A program made the translations under genes and the position numbers. A stretch of DNA of 64,000 nucleotides from Roseomonas populi. GTDB taxonomy: Bacteria; Pseudomonadota; Alphaproteobacteria; Acetobacterales; Acetobacteraceae. The DNA lies in contig NZ_JANJOU010000018.1 of assembly GCF_024594815.1 (NCBI RefSeq), forward strand, positions 1-64,000. The letters are read 5' to 3'. Below, one piece after another: positions 24,001 to 31,680 of this stretch; positions within the stretch are counted from its first letter, which is position 1, and each line of letters begins with the position of its first letter. The notes under the pieces were generated by a model. That model had not been told where the DNA came from. It saw nothing but the letters and a program-made list of their open reading frames with translations, and did no database searches.

Positions 24001-26124
24001 CCGCAGGTCCTCCGGCTGCACCCGCTCCAGGGCGGCCACGTTGCGGGCGTAGCGCTCGTCCAGCGCCGAGGCGGCGCGGGCGGCGGCCAGCTTGCGGCGG
24101 ACGTGGCCGGACAGGTACTCGTCGGCGGTCTGCCAAGCCTCGAAGCCCGCCGTGGTCAGGCCGGGGTCGAGGAACACGGTGTCGCCGAGTTCGGCCAGCA
24201 CCGTGGCGCGGTCGCGGCCGATCAGTTCGCCGATGCGGTCGACGTCCACCACGGCCAGCTCGGCTAGCGTCAACGCCAGGGCGTCGGCGGCCGAGACGAT
24301 CACCGGCTCGGCAGGGGCGTGGATCACCCGGTCGGTGAAGATCGGGCCCTTGGTCGCCTCGCCGGTCTCGAGGTCGTACTCCTCGATCGACGACACCAGC
24401 CAGCTATCGGGATCGTCCAGGAAGGGCTGCAGGTTCGGGCGGCGCACGCTCTCCCGCACCTCCCCCGTGGCCTCGTCCGTGCTGGTCGAGACGTTGGTGA
24501 GATTGATCGGGCCAAAGCTGCGCACGAAGGCGCCGTAGGCGGCGCGCAGCCGGACCTGGGCGGCGCCGAAGGGCTCGTCGCGCTCCTGAGCGCGGATCAC
24601 CTCGCGCACGGCGTCGCGGACCGGGATCAGGCCGCGGATGATACGTGCGTGCTTGGCGAACAGGCCGACCGTGCCCTTGCCCGACTTCACCGCTACCTCC
24701 TCGGCGCGGCCGTCCACCACCTGCAGCAGGGTGCCGTTGTCGCCCAGCAGGTAGCTGCCCTCTTTGACCGTGGCGCCCTCGGCGGCGGTGCCGACCTGCA
24801 GGGTGGGTCTGGCCACCCGCACCGGCGCCGTGGCGGCGTGCGGGGGCTGGTGGATGCCTTCGGGCAGCCGGGAGACAACCTCGGCCAGGGCGGCGGCCAG
24901 GTCGCGGCCGTCGCGGGCACAGTCGTAGGTCAGCCCGAACTGGCTGCTGGTCCAGCCGTGCCGCCCGAGCACCATCTCCGGGTGCGCCGCGAAGTAGGCG
25001 TTGACGTGGATCGCCGCCTCGCCGTCCTCGGCCGCGACCACTTCCTCCAGGTGGGCCCACTCCACCCCGTTGGCGGCGGCGCCGCGCTCGCGGCGCTGCA
25101 GGAACAGCACGTCCACCACCACGTCGGTGCCGGCGGCGGCGGCGAAGGCGCCGGCCGGCAGGCGGATGGCGCCCACCAGGTCGGCCGTGGCCGCGATGTG
25201 CTCACGCGCCTTCGGGTCCACCTTGTCCATGGTGCCGTGCGAGGTGACGAAGGCGGCCAGACCGCCGGGCCGGAGGCGCTCCACGGCGCGGGCGATGAAG
25301 TAGTCGTGCAGCTTGAGGCCGAGCTTGCCGGCCGCGTCCTCGGCCCGCACCGTGCGGTCGGAGAAGGGCGGGTTGCCGACCGCGAGGTCGAAGCTCTCGC
25401 CCAGCTTGGCGCGGGTGAAGTCCTCGTTGCGGATCCAGGCCTTAGGATACAGCAGCGCCGCGATGCGGGCGGTGATCGGGTCCATCTCGATGCCGGTGAC
25501 GGCGGAGCAGTCCTCGATCGCCTCGGGGCGCAGGGCGAGGAACTGGCCGGTGCCGCAGCCCGGCTCCAGGATCGAGCCGCGCTGGAAGCCCATGCGGGTC
25601 AGTCCGGCCCACACGGCGCGCACCACGTACTCCGGCGTGAAGTGGGCGTACTGCGTGCAGCGCGACAGCGACGCCAACTCGGCGGCCGACACGGCCTGCT
25701 CCAGCCCGTCGCCCTGCTCGGCCCAGCCCTCGCGCCACGCCTCGCCGGGGCGGCGGAACAGGGTGTTGGCGAGATCGCCGGCACCGTAGCCGACGAAGCG
25801 GGCCAGCACCGCCTGCTCCTCGGCGGTGGCCGGCCGAGTCTCGCCCTCGATCCGCTGCAGCAGGCGGATGGCCGCCAGGTTGTCGGCCGCGCGGGCCTTC
25901 CAGCCGGCGGCGAGGCCGCGGTCGCCCGCGAGCCGGAAGTCGCGGGCCACCACGCGCGGGATTGCCGGAGCGATCGGCGCCTCGGGCGCGTCGTCCTCGT
26001 CGTCGTCCCCGCCCAGGGTAGGCAGCAGTCCGCCGTTACCACCCCCGAACAGCCCGAAGGGCGAGGTCAGCGCGGTGCTATCGAACAGGCTCAGCTGGGC
26101 GGAGGCGGGGGCGGTCTTGGCCAT
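21040..26124 (-). CDS. N6-adenine methylase / SNF2-type helicase (strawberry-notch, DarB-like)
   Basis: A 1694-residue protein. An N-terminal Rossmann methylase (about residues 150-330) has PGCGTGQFLAL and VGNPPFSD, the latter the NPPF catalytic motif of N6-adenine methylases. Next is an SF2 helicase: GAGKTFTIAAA (Walker A), VIADEAQEF (DEAQ box) and LASGTPITNT, then a helicase C domain with LGSSATMGTGVNAQ and QREGRIERQGNQNE. The C-terminal 250 residues are helical. Similar giants on plasmids and phages (for example DarB of P1) protect DNA from host restriction. ATG 26124 is preferred to 26148. A leader hairpin lies at 26310-26415. Confidence 0.93.
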   Translation of the reverse strand: MAKTAPASAQLSLFDSTALTSPFGLFGGGNGGLLPTLGGDDDEDDAPEAPIAPAIPRVVARDFRLAGDRGLAAGWKARAADNLAAIRLLQRIEGETRPATAEEQAVLARFVGYGAGDLANTLFRRPGEAWREGWAEQGDGLEQAVSAAELASLSRCTQYAHFTPEYVVRAVWAGLTRMGFQRGSILEPGCGTGQFLALRPEAIEDCSAVTGIEMDPITARIAALLYPKAWIRNEDFTRAKLGESFDLAVGNPPFSDRTVRAEDAAGKLGLKLHDYFIARAVERLRPGGLAAFVTSHGTMDKVDPKAREHIAATADLVGAIRLPAGAFAAAAGTDVVVDVLFLQRRERGAAANGVEWAHLEEVVAAEDGEAAIHVNAYFAAHPEMVLGRHGWTSSQFGLTYDCARDGRDLAAALAEVVSRLPEGIHQPPHAATAPVRVARPTLQVGTAAEGATVKEGSYLLGDNGTLLQVVDGRAEEVAVKSGKGTVGLFAKHARIIRGLIPVRDAVREVIRAQERDEPFGAAQVRLRAAYGAFVRSFGPINLTNVSTSTDEATGEVRESVRRPNLQPFLDDPDSWLVSSIEEYDLETGEATKGPIFTDRVIHAPAEPVIVSAADALALTLAELAVVDVDRIGELIGRDRATVLAELGDTVFLDPGLTTAGFEAWQTADEYLSGHVRRKLAAARAASALDERYARNVAALERVQPEDLRPSDITARLGAPWLPATDIADFIREVMGVTTTVRHTVEVAHWSIEIGRFAGEASATSEWGTHRRHAGELLDDALNASIPQIWDVWRDADGEHRQLNAQETEAAKDKLAKIKGAFERWVWTDSDRAERLVRLYNDAFNSLVPRHFSGEHLQLPGASSVIGLRPHQKRVIWRIVASGQTYIAHAVGAGKTFTIAAAIMEQKRLGLIGKAMLTVPGHCLAQASREFLQLYPGARILVADETNFTKDKRGRFLARAATANWDCIIITHSAFKFIATPAEFERGLVQQQLDAYSALLERLDGDDRIARKRIERMKEGMQEKLDGLSTTKDDMLTIAEIGVDQVIADEAQEFRKLSFATNMGGLKGIAPDGSQRAWDLFVKSRFIGTINPSRALILASGTPITNTLGEMFTLQRFIQPEMLEERGIQEFDAWASNFGDTRTELELQPSGNYKPVTRFSEFVNVADLIAMFRTVADVVSKDDLRQYLKLPSITGGKRQIITAPASPAFKAYQRTLAARIKAIEERKGKPEKGQDILLSVITDGRHAAIDLRFVVPEQDNEPENKLNLLIDNAFRIWSETRDRRFRKPDGSPHPVPGATQMIFSDLGTEGALATRGFSAYRWIREGLIARGVPAERIAFMQDTKKSEAKQSLFNAMNNGQMDFLLGSSATMGTGVNAQRRLAALHHLDVPWLPSEIEQREGRIERQGNQNEEIGLYAYATLGSMDAQMWQNNERKARFIAAALGGDRSIRRLEDVGSQANQFAMAKAIASGDPRLMQKAGLEAELARLDRLRAAHFDDQHAVRRRVAEARSTIGRATQAIADAEVDLAQRVSTRGDDFRMEVEGRDFPERKVAGAALLKFIRTVQFEGRKGDWDLGQIGGFPLKLEARRYRQGADLEIHLLLTRAGGEHEVRVEDDLTALGLVSRLEYDLGRFEAELAEHRRKLTEAERQLPAYEARLGEGFEFQPDLDAKRAEMAELEASLALTGKEETLSAAA

Positions 26125-26309
26125 GGCGCGGGGTTCCCGTGCGCGCACGCGCGAGCGCCCGGCGGCCCATGGGGGCGGCCGGGTGCGCGTGACGCGATGC
26201 TGGTGGTGAGTGGGGACTCTGGTGGGGGCGACGCCCTCGGGGGGCGCCGGTCGAGGCTCAGGCCGAGTCGGGGGTCATCCCCTGTCCCGATCCATCTTCT
26301 TCCTCGTGA

Positions 26310-26415
26310 CCCCTCCACGCCGGCCGCCCGGTTCGGGGCGGGGCAAGGGCGACGCGCAGCGGCGGGAGCGGAGCGACTTTACCCTTGCCGCGCACCGGGC
26401 CGCGGTGGCAGCGGT
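26310..26415. repeat. CAAGGG/CCCTTG leader hairpin, copy upstream of 26124
   Basis: Core CAAGGG (26344-26349) and CCCTTG (26382-26387). The outer arms (around 26320-26343 and 26388-26410) continue the pairing with a 4-nt bulge (ACCGGGC against GCCCGGT). A nested CGC-GCA-GCG hairpin and GGGAGCGGAGCGAC lie in the loop. ACCCCTCC precedes the left arm. It lies about 190-290 nt upstream of the start. Confidence 0.7.
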
Positions 26416-26484
26416 TCTTCTCCTCTCCTTCTTTCCCTCTCCTGGTCCGCTCCTCATCGCCTCATGAGGTCATGAACCTACATC

Positions 26485-27033
26485 TTAGGTGAACAGGTCC
26501 GATTGGACGTTTCGGCGTCCCTCGTGCATCGCCGCGAGCATTAGCCGGTAGGCGTCCGTTGCCTCGGACTGCCGTCGCCGCCTGAGCCCGGCCTTGCTGT
26601 CGTTGCCGTCCCAGACCGCGCGCCAGCCGGTGACGCCCTCATTGGTCTCCCCGATCAGCACGAAGCGGGCGAGGGTCTGCAGGCGGTGCTCGAAGTCGTC
26701 GCGCGTGACCGGCTCCCGGCCGGGCCCGCGGGGGCCGTGCAGCACCTCGCGGGCGTGCTCGCGGATCTCGGCACGGGTCATCACCACCTCGACGGCGAGG
26801 ACGTCGGCGGCCAGGAGCGGTCCCTCCACCTCGCCGACCAGCGGCAGGCCGGGGCCAGTGCGGTGCAGGAAGTGCTGCCGCTTCCTGAAGATCTCGATCA
26901 CCAGGGGCCCGACGGCATCGGGCCCGCCGGTCATCGCAGGAAGCTTCTGCGCCAGTTCGGAGGCGACGGCTGCGGCTTGGCGGCGCAGCGCGCGACGGTG
27001 ATCCTCGGCGGTGGACGGCCGTTTGCGGGGCAT
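26485..27033 (-). CDS. hypothetical protein, 182 aa
   Basis: Mostly helical, basic at the N-terminus (MPRKRPSTAEDHRRALRRQA) and ending NVQSDLFT. The middle (VMTRAEIREHAREVLHGPRG) is helical and charged. The ATG at 27033 is chosen because the upstream extension falls inside the next gene's intergenic region and is noise. It is 58 nt downstream of the PP-loop gene on the same strand. No family recognised. Confidence 0.6.
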   Translation of the reverse strand: MPRKRPSTAEDHRRALRRQAAAVASELAQKLPAMTGGPDAVGPLVIEIFRKRQHFLHRTGPGLPLVGEVEGPLLAADVLAVEVVMTRAEIREHAREVLHGPRGPGREPVTRDDFEHRLQTLARFVLIGETNEGVTGWRAVWDGNDSKAGLRRRRQSEATDAYRLMLAAMHEGRRNVQSDLFT

Positions 27034-27091
27034 GGCTGATTTCCAAGAGTGGGGTATGCGCAGCTCCGGCGTCTGTCGGAGAGGAAGGCGG

Positions 27092-28102
27092 TCAGGTAGG
27101 ACCGGCGGCTTCGCCGAAGGCGCCCGACGGTAGAGTCCACGCCGATGGCAGGCCGAGGATCGGCAGGTCCCAGGTCTCGCCGAGGGCGAGCGCCACGAGG
27201 TCGGGGCGGGCCAGGGCGACCGGGTAAGGTCGGCCGAGGTCGGCCAGGGCACGGATCGAGCGGGCGCGCTGGATGGTGCGGCCGAACCTCTCCTCGTAGG
27301 CCGCGATGCGCTCGAACAGCGCCGGGGCGATCAGGCGGATGGTGGCCCACTGCGCGGCCGAGCCGAAGATGCAGGCCATGCAGGACAGGCGTGACCAGCC
27401 GAGCTCGTAGGCCGGGTGCGGCCGCACGCCGTGGCGCTGCAGCGCATCCCACACCCGGCCCTCGTCCCAGCCGTGGACCGGACGCCAGTGATCGACGTGG
27501 CGCGGCCGGCGCGAGCCGCCGCGCGTGTCGGTGCGGTGCGGCTCGAAGGTGGCGTAGCGCGCCCGCGCCGCGCTTTCCTGCGCTCGCTCACCGGTCACCA
27601 CCAGGGTGCGGCGGCCGAGGAAACGGTCCTGTCCGGCGATGGAGGCCGCGCCGACACCGATCTTGAGCGCCGCCGAGCACCAGCGGACGGAGAGGTCGGC
27701 CGAGGTCTGCGGGAACAGCATCCGGGTGTTACGCGGGCCATTACCTCCTGACCTCATGAGGGCATGAGGTGTTTCGAACAGGATGGGCGCCGTCGGTGCA
27801 TCCTGACGCAGCATCTCGCGCTCGAAGCCGCCCTCGCGCCACGAGCGGAACAGCGGCAGGCCGAAGGCCGCCGCCTGGGCGGCGACGTAGGCGCCCGTCA
27901 CCGGCCAGTCCATGAAAGCCGGTCCGCGACCGTCCACCTCATGGTGGTGCAATTCGATGCGCGAGGGATCTACGCCGCGCTCCAGCAGGTCGAGCAGGCA
28001 TGCCGTGGCGTCCTTGCCGCCGGAGGTGAACAGCACGACGTGGTCGTAGGAGCGCAGGTCGGGGGCGTCTCCGACCCTATGCGTCAGCACGGCGGTGCTC
28101 AC
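27092..28102 (-). CDS. PAPS reductase-like PP-loop ATPase
   Basis: Adenine-nucleotide alpha-hydrolase fold related to CysH and DndC. SGGKDATA (residues 27-34) is the PP-loop. RWCSAALK (about 138-145) and a later CMAC pair give three Cys residues that could hold a cluster or act in sulfur transfer; a fourth expected DndC-type Cys is not obvious. VVTGERAQESAARARYATFE is the conserved GxRxxES region. The 336-aa length is usual for plasmid and phage members. The substrate is unknown; DNA or tRNA thiolation is possible, but no other dnd genes are present. Its ATG overlaps the ArdC stop (ATGA). Confidence 0.82.
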   Translation of the reverse strand: MSTAVLTHRVGDAPDLRSYDHVVLFTSGGKDATACLLDLLERGVDPSRIELHHHEVDGRGPAFMDWPVTGAYVAAQAAAFGLPLFRSWREGGFEREMLRQDAPTAPILFETPHALMRSGGNGPRNTRMLFPQTSADLSVRWCSAALKIGVGAASIAGQDRFLGRRTLVVTGERAQESAARARYATFEPHRTDTRGGSRRPRHVDHWRPVHGWDEGRVWDALQRHGVRPHPAYELGWSRLSCMACIFGSAAQWATIRLIAPALFERIAAYEERFGRTIQRARSIRALADLGRPYPVALARPDLVALALGETWDLPILGLPSAWTLPSGAFGEAAGPT

Positions 28103-29073
28103 GCCTCCTCAGCGGTTTCGTCGCGCCGCGCCTCCTCGGCCGCGACGCGTGCGTGCTCGGGGTGGAAGCCGAGCAGGTAGTCGGCCATGCGCTGCGCCTC
28201 GGCCGCGGCGCGGAAGATCTCGCGCTTGTCCTGCTTCAGTGTTCTGAGCCACGATGCCACGTAACTGGCGTGGTTCGGAATATCGCAGGGCAAGCCCAGT
28301 TCAAACCCAACATAACAAGAACTTAGCTCGGCCCGGAGCTCCTCCTGGGCGTAAGCATGGCTGCCAAAGCGGCCGGTCAAGTCACGGTCGAGACGGTGCT
28401 TTGCGCCCGAGGCGTGCGCCAGCTCATGCAAGCCGGTGGCGCAATATCCCTCCGGCGTGGCGAAGGCAGCGCGCGGCGGCATCTGGATGTGGTCGGTGGA
28501 CGGGCAGTAGTAGGCGCGGTCGCCGCCCTCGCGGAACACCACGCCGCTGTTGCGCATGATGATCTCGGCCGCTTCCGGCGTGCGCCAGGGCGCTTCCTCG
28601 ACGCTGGGCGCATCGAAGGCGGGGATGCCGTCCACCTGGCTGGCGTGGAACACCGTGTAGGCGCGCAGCACCGGCACGGTGCGGGTGCCGCCCTCCCCTT
28701 CCCCACCAGCGTCGGGCGCGGCGTCGCCGTCGCGCAGGGTCAGCTTGCGGAAGAAGAACACGCGCGAGCCGCGCTCGCCGCGGCGGACCTGCCAGCCCTT
28801 GCTCTCAGCCTGCTTGTAGGTGAGCCAGCGGGGATCGGTGCCGGAGAAGCCCATCCCGGTCATGCCGAGCAGCAGCACATTGATCCCGTGGTAGCGCCGG
28901 CCGGTGACGGCGTTGCGCGGCGACAGCGGCCCGGCACCGGCCTTGTCCTGGTCCCAGGGGCGGCGCCACGGCACCGTTCCGGCCTCGAGTGCTGCGACCA
29001 CCTGGTCGGTGATCTCGGCGTAGTGGTCGCGGGGAGCCGGGCGCTCGGACCACTGGCGACGGGACTGGGCCAT
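28099..29073 (-). CDS. ardC: ArdC-type antirestriction protein (zincin)
   Basis: A 324-aa protein. The N-terminal domain (about 15-130) matches the ArdC single-stranded-DNA-binding part (YAEITDQVVAALEAGTVPWRRPW, GRRYHGINVLLL). The C-terminal metallopeptidase domain has HELAHASG (zinc ligands His, His; catalytic Glu) and YAQEELRAEL, the third-ligand helix. ArdC proteins bind incoming ssDNA and shield it from restriction during conjugation. The gene precedes the PP-loop gene with a 4-nt overlap. A leader hairpin lies 37-127 nt upstream. Confidence 0.93.
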   Translation of the reverse strand: MAQSRRQWSERPAPRDHYAEITDQVVAALEAGTVPWRRPWDQDKAGAGPLSPRNAVTGRRYHGINVLLLGMTGMGFSGTDPRWLTYKQAESKGWQVRRGERGSRVFFFRKLTLRDGDAAPDAGGEGEGGTRTVPVLRAYTVFHASQVDGIPAFDAPSVEEAPWRTPEAAEIIMRNSGVVFREGGDRAYYCPSTDHIQMPPRAAFATPEGYCATGLHELAHASGAKHRLDRDLTGRFGSHAYAQEELRAELSSCYVGFELGLPCDIPNHASYVASWLRTLKQDKREIFRAAAEAQRMADYLLGFHPEHARVAAEEARRDETAEEA

Positions 29074-29109
29074 CGGTGTTCCCTTTCATGTTCTCGGAAC
29101 ACCTCTCCG

Positions 29110-29200
29110 CCCCCGCGTCCGGGGTGGCCGGGGCAAGGGCGCGCGGAGCGCGGGAGCGCAGCGACGAACCCTTGCGGCGGCCATCCCCGGTGCGGGACGG
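29110..29200. repeat. CAAGGG/CCCTTG leader hairpin, copy upstream of ardC
   Basis: The clearest copy. Arms 29119-29139 and 29169-29190 pair almost throughout, with a three-base internal mismatch and one bulge. Core CAAGGG (29134-29139) and CCCTTG (29169-29174). The 29-nt loop contains GCGC-GGA-GCGC and GGGAGCGCAGCGACG. It lies between the ardC start and the previous gene's stop. Confidence 0.78.
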
Positions 29201-29216
29201 CTTCTCCTCCCTCCCC

Positions 29217-29549
29217 TCATCCTGCTTCCGTCAGTTCCTCTTTCTCCTTTGCCCTCTCGGTCGTGGCCTCGACGGCTTCCCAGCCGAACACCGGAAAGCC
29301 GTCGATCTCAGCGGCGTCACGGTCGAACAGAAGGTAGTCGCGGCCGCACTGACGAGCCTGCTGGAACAGTGTCCACAGCGTGTCGGAAACCTGCGGCCGC
29401 TCCTCGCAGGCGAAGACGAACCAGCCATAGGGCGTGCTGGCGCAGAGCAGCTCGCCGGTGTCGTGGCCGGCGCAGGCATCGAGGAGCACCCGGTCCTCGT
29501 TCGAGAGGTGGGCATTGGACAAGTCGAGGAAGCTGCGGACGACGCTCAT
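29217..29549 (-). CDS. DUF5983-like small protein
   Basis: A 110-residue protein starting MSVVRSFLDLSNAHLSNEDR. A Trp/Phe segment (PYGWFVFACEE) is followed by a helix (LWTLFQQARQCG) and DYLLFDRDA, then LPVF-like GFPVFGWE. This order recalls DUF5983 proteins found on plasmids beside antirestriction genes; recall only, no search. ATG 29549 is chosen because the upstream extension is a different gene's shadow. It lies 11 nt after the zinc-ribbon gene. Function unknown. Confidence 0.65.
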   Translation of the reverse strand: MSVVRSFLDLSNAHLSNEDRVLLDACAGHDTGELLCASTPYGWFVFACEERPQVSDTLWTLFQQARQCGRDYLLFDRDAAEIDGFPVFGWEAVEATTERAKEKEELTEAG

Positions 29550-29560
29550 CGGCTGATTCC

Positions 29561-29908
29561 TCACCGGCTCGCGTGGACGGGGATGACGGCGGGGTGGGAT
29601 GCCGTAGGGATCCGCACAGGCAGCGCGTGCAGCTTGTCCCAGGTCAGCGCCTCGCAGGCGCTCATGCGACCGGTGCGCAGCGCGATGTGTGCGCGGGTGT
29701 AGTGCGAACGATGGAAGCCGCCCTGCGCCAGCAGCCGGCAGCGCTCCCCCTCCGGGGCGCCGCAGGTGGGGCAGCCGACCGCGATCGTCGGATCGGTGTC
29801 GAAGGTCGCATTGCACCGGGTGCAGGCGATCGGCTTTCCCGCGTCGGCGGGCGGGATGCGGGTGAACAGGTCTGGACCTGGACGGGCAGTGAGGCGACGG
29901 ATTTCCAT
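29561..29908 (-). CDS. zinc-ribbon protein, 115 aa
   Basis: Two Cys pairs (CTRC about residues 29-32 and CPTC about 46-49) form a zinc ribbon, with an extra Cys in GERCR. The rest has a helical segment (HIALRTGRMSACEALTWDKL). Probably nucleic-acid binding or a structural zinc protein. It is followed after 11 nt by the DUF5983-like gene in the same transcript. A leader hairpin (29940-30035) precedes it. Confidence 0.65.
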   Translation of the reverse strand: MEIRRLTARPGPDLFTRIPPADAGKPIACTRCNATFDTDPTIAVGCPTCGAPEGERCRLLAQGGFHRSHYTRAHIALRTGRMSACEALTWDKLHALPVRIPTASHPAVIPVHASR

Positions 29909-29939
29909 GGCTGTGTTCCTTTCCGAACACCTCCCCGGC

Positions 29940-30035
29940 AGCCGTCGCCCCGCGCCGCTGGGGCAAGGGCGCCGCGCAGCGGCGGGCCGTCAGGCCCTCG
30001 CCCTTGCGGCGGGGGACGGGGTGCGGCACCCCTCC
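29940..30035. repeat. CAAGGG/CCCTTG leader hairpin, copy upstream of 29908
   Basis: Core CAAGGG (29964-29969) and CCCTTG (30001-30006). Two nested perfect hairpins lie between them: CCGC-GCA-GCGG and GGGCC-GTCA-GGCCC. This gives the cleanest three-way-junction layout of the family. Outer arms include GCCGTCGCCCCG against CGGGGTGCGGC. Confidence 0.75.
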
Positions 30036-30065
30036 CCCTCCCGTCTCCCTCCCTGCTTTCCCTTC

Positions 30066-30449
30066 TCAGGCCGCGAGTGCCGCAGGCGTGGCGGCACCCG
30101 AAGTCGACGGGTTGACCAGCTTGCGGGAAGTGGCGTCCTCGCCGACGTCCTCCCGCAGGAAAGCGTGGTGGGCGAAGGTTCCTGCCTTCTCGGCGTCGTC
30201 GAAGCCGCGCGGCTTGCGCTGGCCCTTGGCCATGGAAACCGAGATGTCGAAGCTGGCGCCCGGGTTAGCGGCCAGCACGTGGCGGCCGAACTCGGACACG
30301 GCGCTGGTGATCCCACCCAGGCCCTCGACGGCGAGACGCCGTTGCGGCGCACCGCCGCCGATGCAGAGGCCGAGCTGTGTCGAGGTGCAGCCGTGCTCGC
30401 GCACGCGGCGGCCGGGGTAGGCGAAGAGGATGATACTGGTGGTGGCCAC
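30066..30449 (-). CDS. hypothetical protein, 127 aa, GTG start
   Basis: Starts at GTG 30449 (reads MATTSIILFAYPGRRVREHG), with AAGGAA in the ribosome-site position; the earlier in-frame ATG lies inside the leader hairpin. It is Gly-rich in the middle (LCIGGGAPQRRLAVEGLGG) and has a KGQRKPRGFDDAEKAG stretch. No family recognised. It is preceded by a leader hairpin (30510-30610) that also overlaps the end of the upstream gene. Confidence 0.6.
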   Translation of the reverse strand: MATTSIILFAYPGRRVREHGCTSTQLGLCIGGGAPQRRLAVEGLGGITSAVSEFGRHVLAANPGASFDISVSMAKGQRKPRGFDDAEKAGTFAHHAFLREDVGEDATSRKLVNPSTSGAATPAALAA

Positions 30450-30509
30450 TGGGTGGTTCCTTTCTGGGTGGGTTGGTTCGCCGAGGCCGGTTCCTTCCGC
30501 CTCGACCCC

Positions 30510-30610
30510 TCCGCCGCGGCCGGACGCGGAACGGCGGGGCAAGGGCGCGGCGCAGCCGCGGGCCGTCAGGCCTCCCCTTGCGGCGTCGGGCCGCCGTGCG
30601 GCACGGCTTC
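30510..30610. repeat. CAAGGG/CCCTTG leader hairpin, copy upstream of 30449
   Basis: Core CAAGGG (30540-30545) and CCCTTG (30575-30580). Nested hairpins GCGGC-GCA-GCCGC and GGCC-GTCA-GGCC. The stop codon of the preceding gene (30566-30568) falls in the loop of the second nested hairpin, so the last codons of that gene form the 5' arm of the element on the transcript. Confidence 0.72.
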
Positions 30611-30895
30611 CTCACCGCTTTCCTCGCGCTCGCCGATCGGGCTTCTCTCCTGCATGTCGCGCGCGACGTCGGCCTCTGCCTCCAGCCGGCGCATGATCGT
30701 GTGGCGCAGGGTGGCGTTGGCCTCGTCGCGCAGCACACGGTCGAGCAGCGCGGCTGTGGCACGGCAAGACAGCTCCAGCCCATCGTCGGGGCCGAAGCGC
30801 TCGGCCATCTGGAAGCTCGAGGTGCTCAGGGCCTCCACGGCACGGGCGACGTCCAGAAGGTCAGCCGGGCGCCACGGGATCGGCGGCCGATTCAC
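30566..30895 (-). CDS. hypothetical protein, 109 aa, GTG start
   Basis: Starts at GTG 30895, which overlaps the stop of the upstream acetyltransferase gene (GTGA). The product begins MNRPPIPWRPADLLDVARAV and is helical and acidic (LLDRVLRDEANATLRHTIMR, EREESGEEA). The earlier ATG at 31072 would lie wholly inside the upstream gene. Its C-terminal codons lie within a leader hairpin. Function unknown. Confidence 0.6.
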   Translation of the reverse strand: MNRPPIPWRPADLLDVARAVEALSTSSFQMAERFGPDDGLELSCRATAALLDRVLRDEANATLRHTIMRRLEAEADVARDMQERSPIGEREESGEEAVPHGGPTPQGEA

Positions 30896-31677
30896 GAGGC
30901 GGCATCTAGGGTCAGGGGCATGATCGCCGGCAGCACCGGCGGCAGGGAAACCGGGTGGCGAGGCTTCAACGCCCGGCTCCAGCGGTGCTTGTCGATCAGC
31001 GGGGCACGGTCGGTGCGCGCGCGCGTCGGGCTGTTCCACGACCGGCCGCGAACCTGGGCCTCTCTGATCCATCCCACGGCACGGAGGCTGCCGCCCTCCT
31101 CATCGGCACGGGTATAGGTGACGATGCGTTCGAAGCCGCGCGCCTCGGCCTCTCTGGCGGCCCAGCCGTACAGCTGCGAGCAGGCGTTCCAGGCCAGGGC
31201 GCGCGGGATGTCGCGGCGGATGCAGAGACGGTTCACCTCGACCATGCCCCGCCCCATGAGGCCGCGGGCGACCGGGTTGCCGACCATCACCACGCCCAGC
31301 AGCGTGGACCCGTTGGCGATGGCGGCCCCATAGCGCCAGGCGGTCGGGGCGGCGTTATGGGCGTGGTGGCGTCGCACGAAGTCTGCCGCGCAGGCGAAGC
31401 TCACCGGCCGGATCTCCGGGTTCCAGTCCAGCAGTAGCTGGCCGCAGCCGGTATCGGCCACGCGGCGCAGGCCGTGGCCGAGCAGGACCTCGGCACCGAG
31501 ATGGCGCAGCAGGTCGCGCGCCCAGGCCGGGTCCTCGGCCATGCCGGCGCAGACCTCCTCGTAGGCAGTGAGGCAGCAGGTTTCCAGCTGGAAGGCGTGG
31601 TCGGACCATGCCTCCGCCAGTTCCAGCACCGCCGGCTCGCCGCAGTGGCAGCAGATGGTGGGAGCGTGCCGTGCCAC
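30892..31677 (-). CDS. XF1762-type GNAT-like protein with N-terminal Cys knuckle
   Basis: A 261-aa protein. A CCHCG knuckle is at the N-terminus (residues 9-13), and further Cys (CC at 34-35) may bind zinc. The C-terminal GNAT-like domain (about 95-235) reads CAADFVRRHHAHN, GAAIANGSTLLGVVMVGNPV, VEVNRLCIRRDIPRALAWNA and TYTRADEEGGSLRAVGW, an order I recall from the phage/plasmid XF1762 family. Acyl-CoA-dependent modification is probable but the target is unknown. It is coupled to the next gene by GTGA. Confidence 0.75.
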   Translation of the reverse strand: MARHAPTICCHCGEPAVLELAEAWSDHAFQLETCCLTAYEEVCAGMAEDPAWARDLLRHLGAEVLLGHGLRRVADTGCGQLLLDWNPEIRPVSFACAADFVRRHHAHNAAPTAWRYGAAIANGSTLLGVVMVGNPVARGLMGRGMVEVNRLCIRRDIPRALAWNACSQLYGWAAREAEARGFERIVTYTRADEEGGSLRAVGWIREAQVRGRSWNSPTRARTDRAPLIDKHRWSRALKPRHPVSLPPVLPAIMPLTLDAAS

Positions 31678-31680
31678 GGC

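Noticed and set aside
21010-26475. Very long plus-strand open frames (867 and 718 codons) opposite the methylase-helicase gene
   Set aside because: Antisense shadows caused by GC-rich third positions; compositions are Gly/Leu/Ala/Gln biased and no motif appears, while the minus frame has methylase and helicase motifs.
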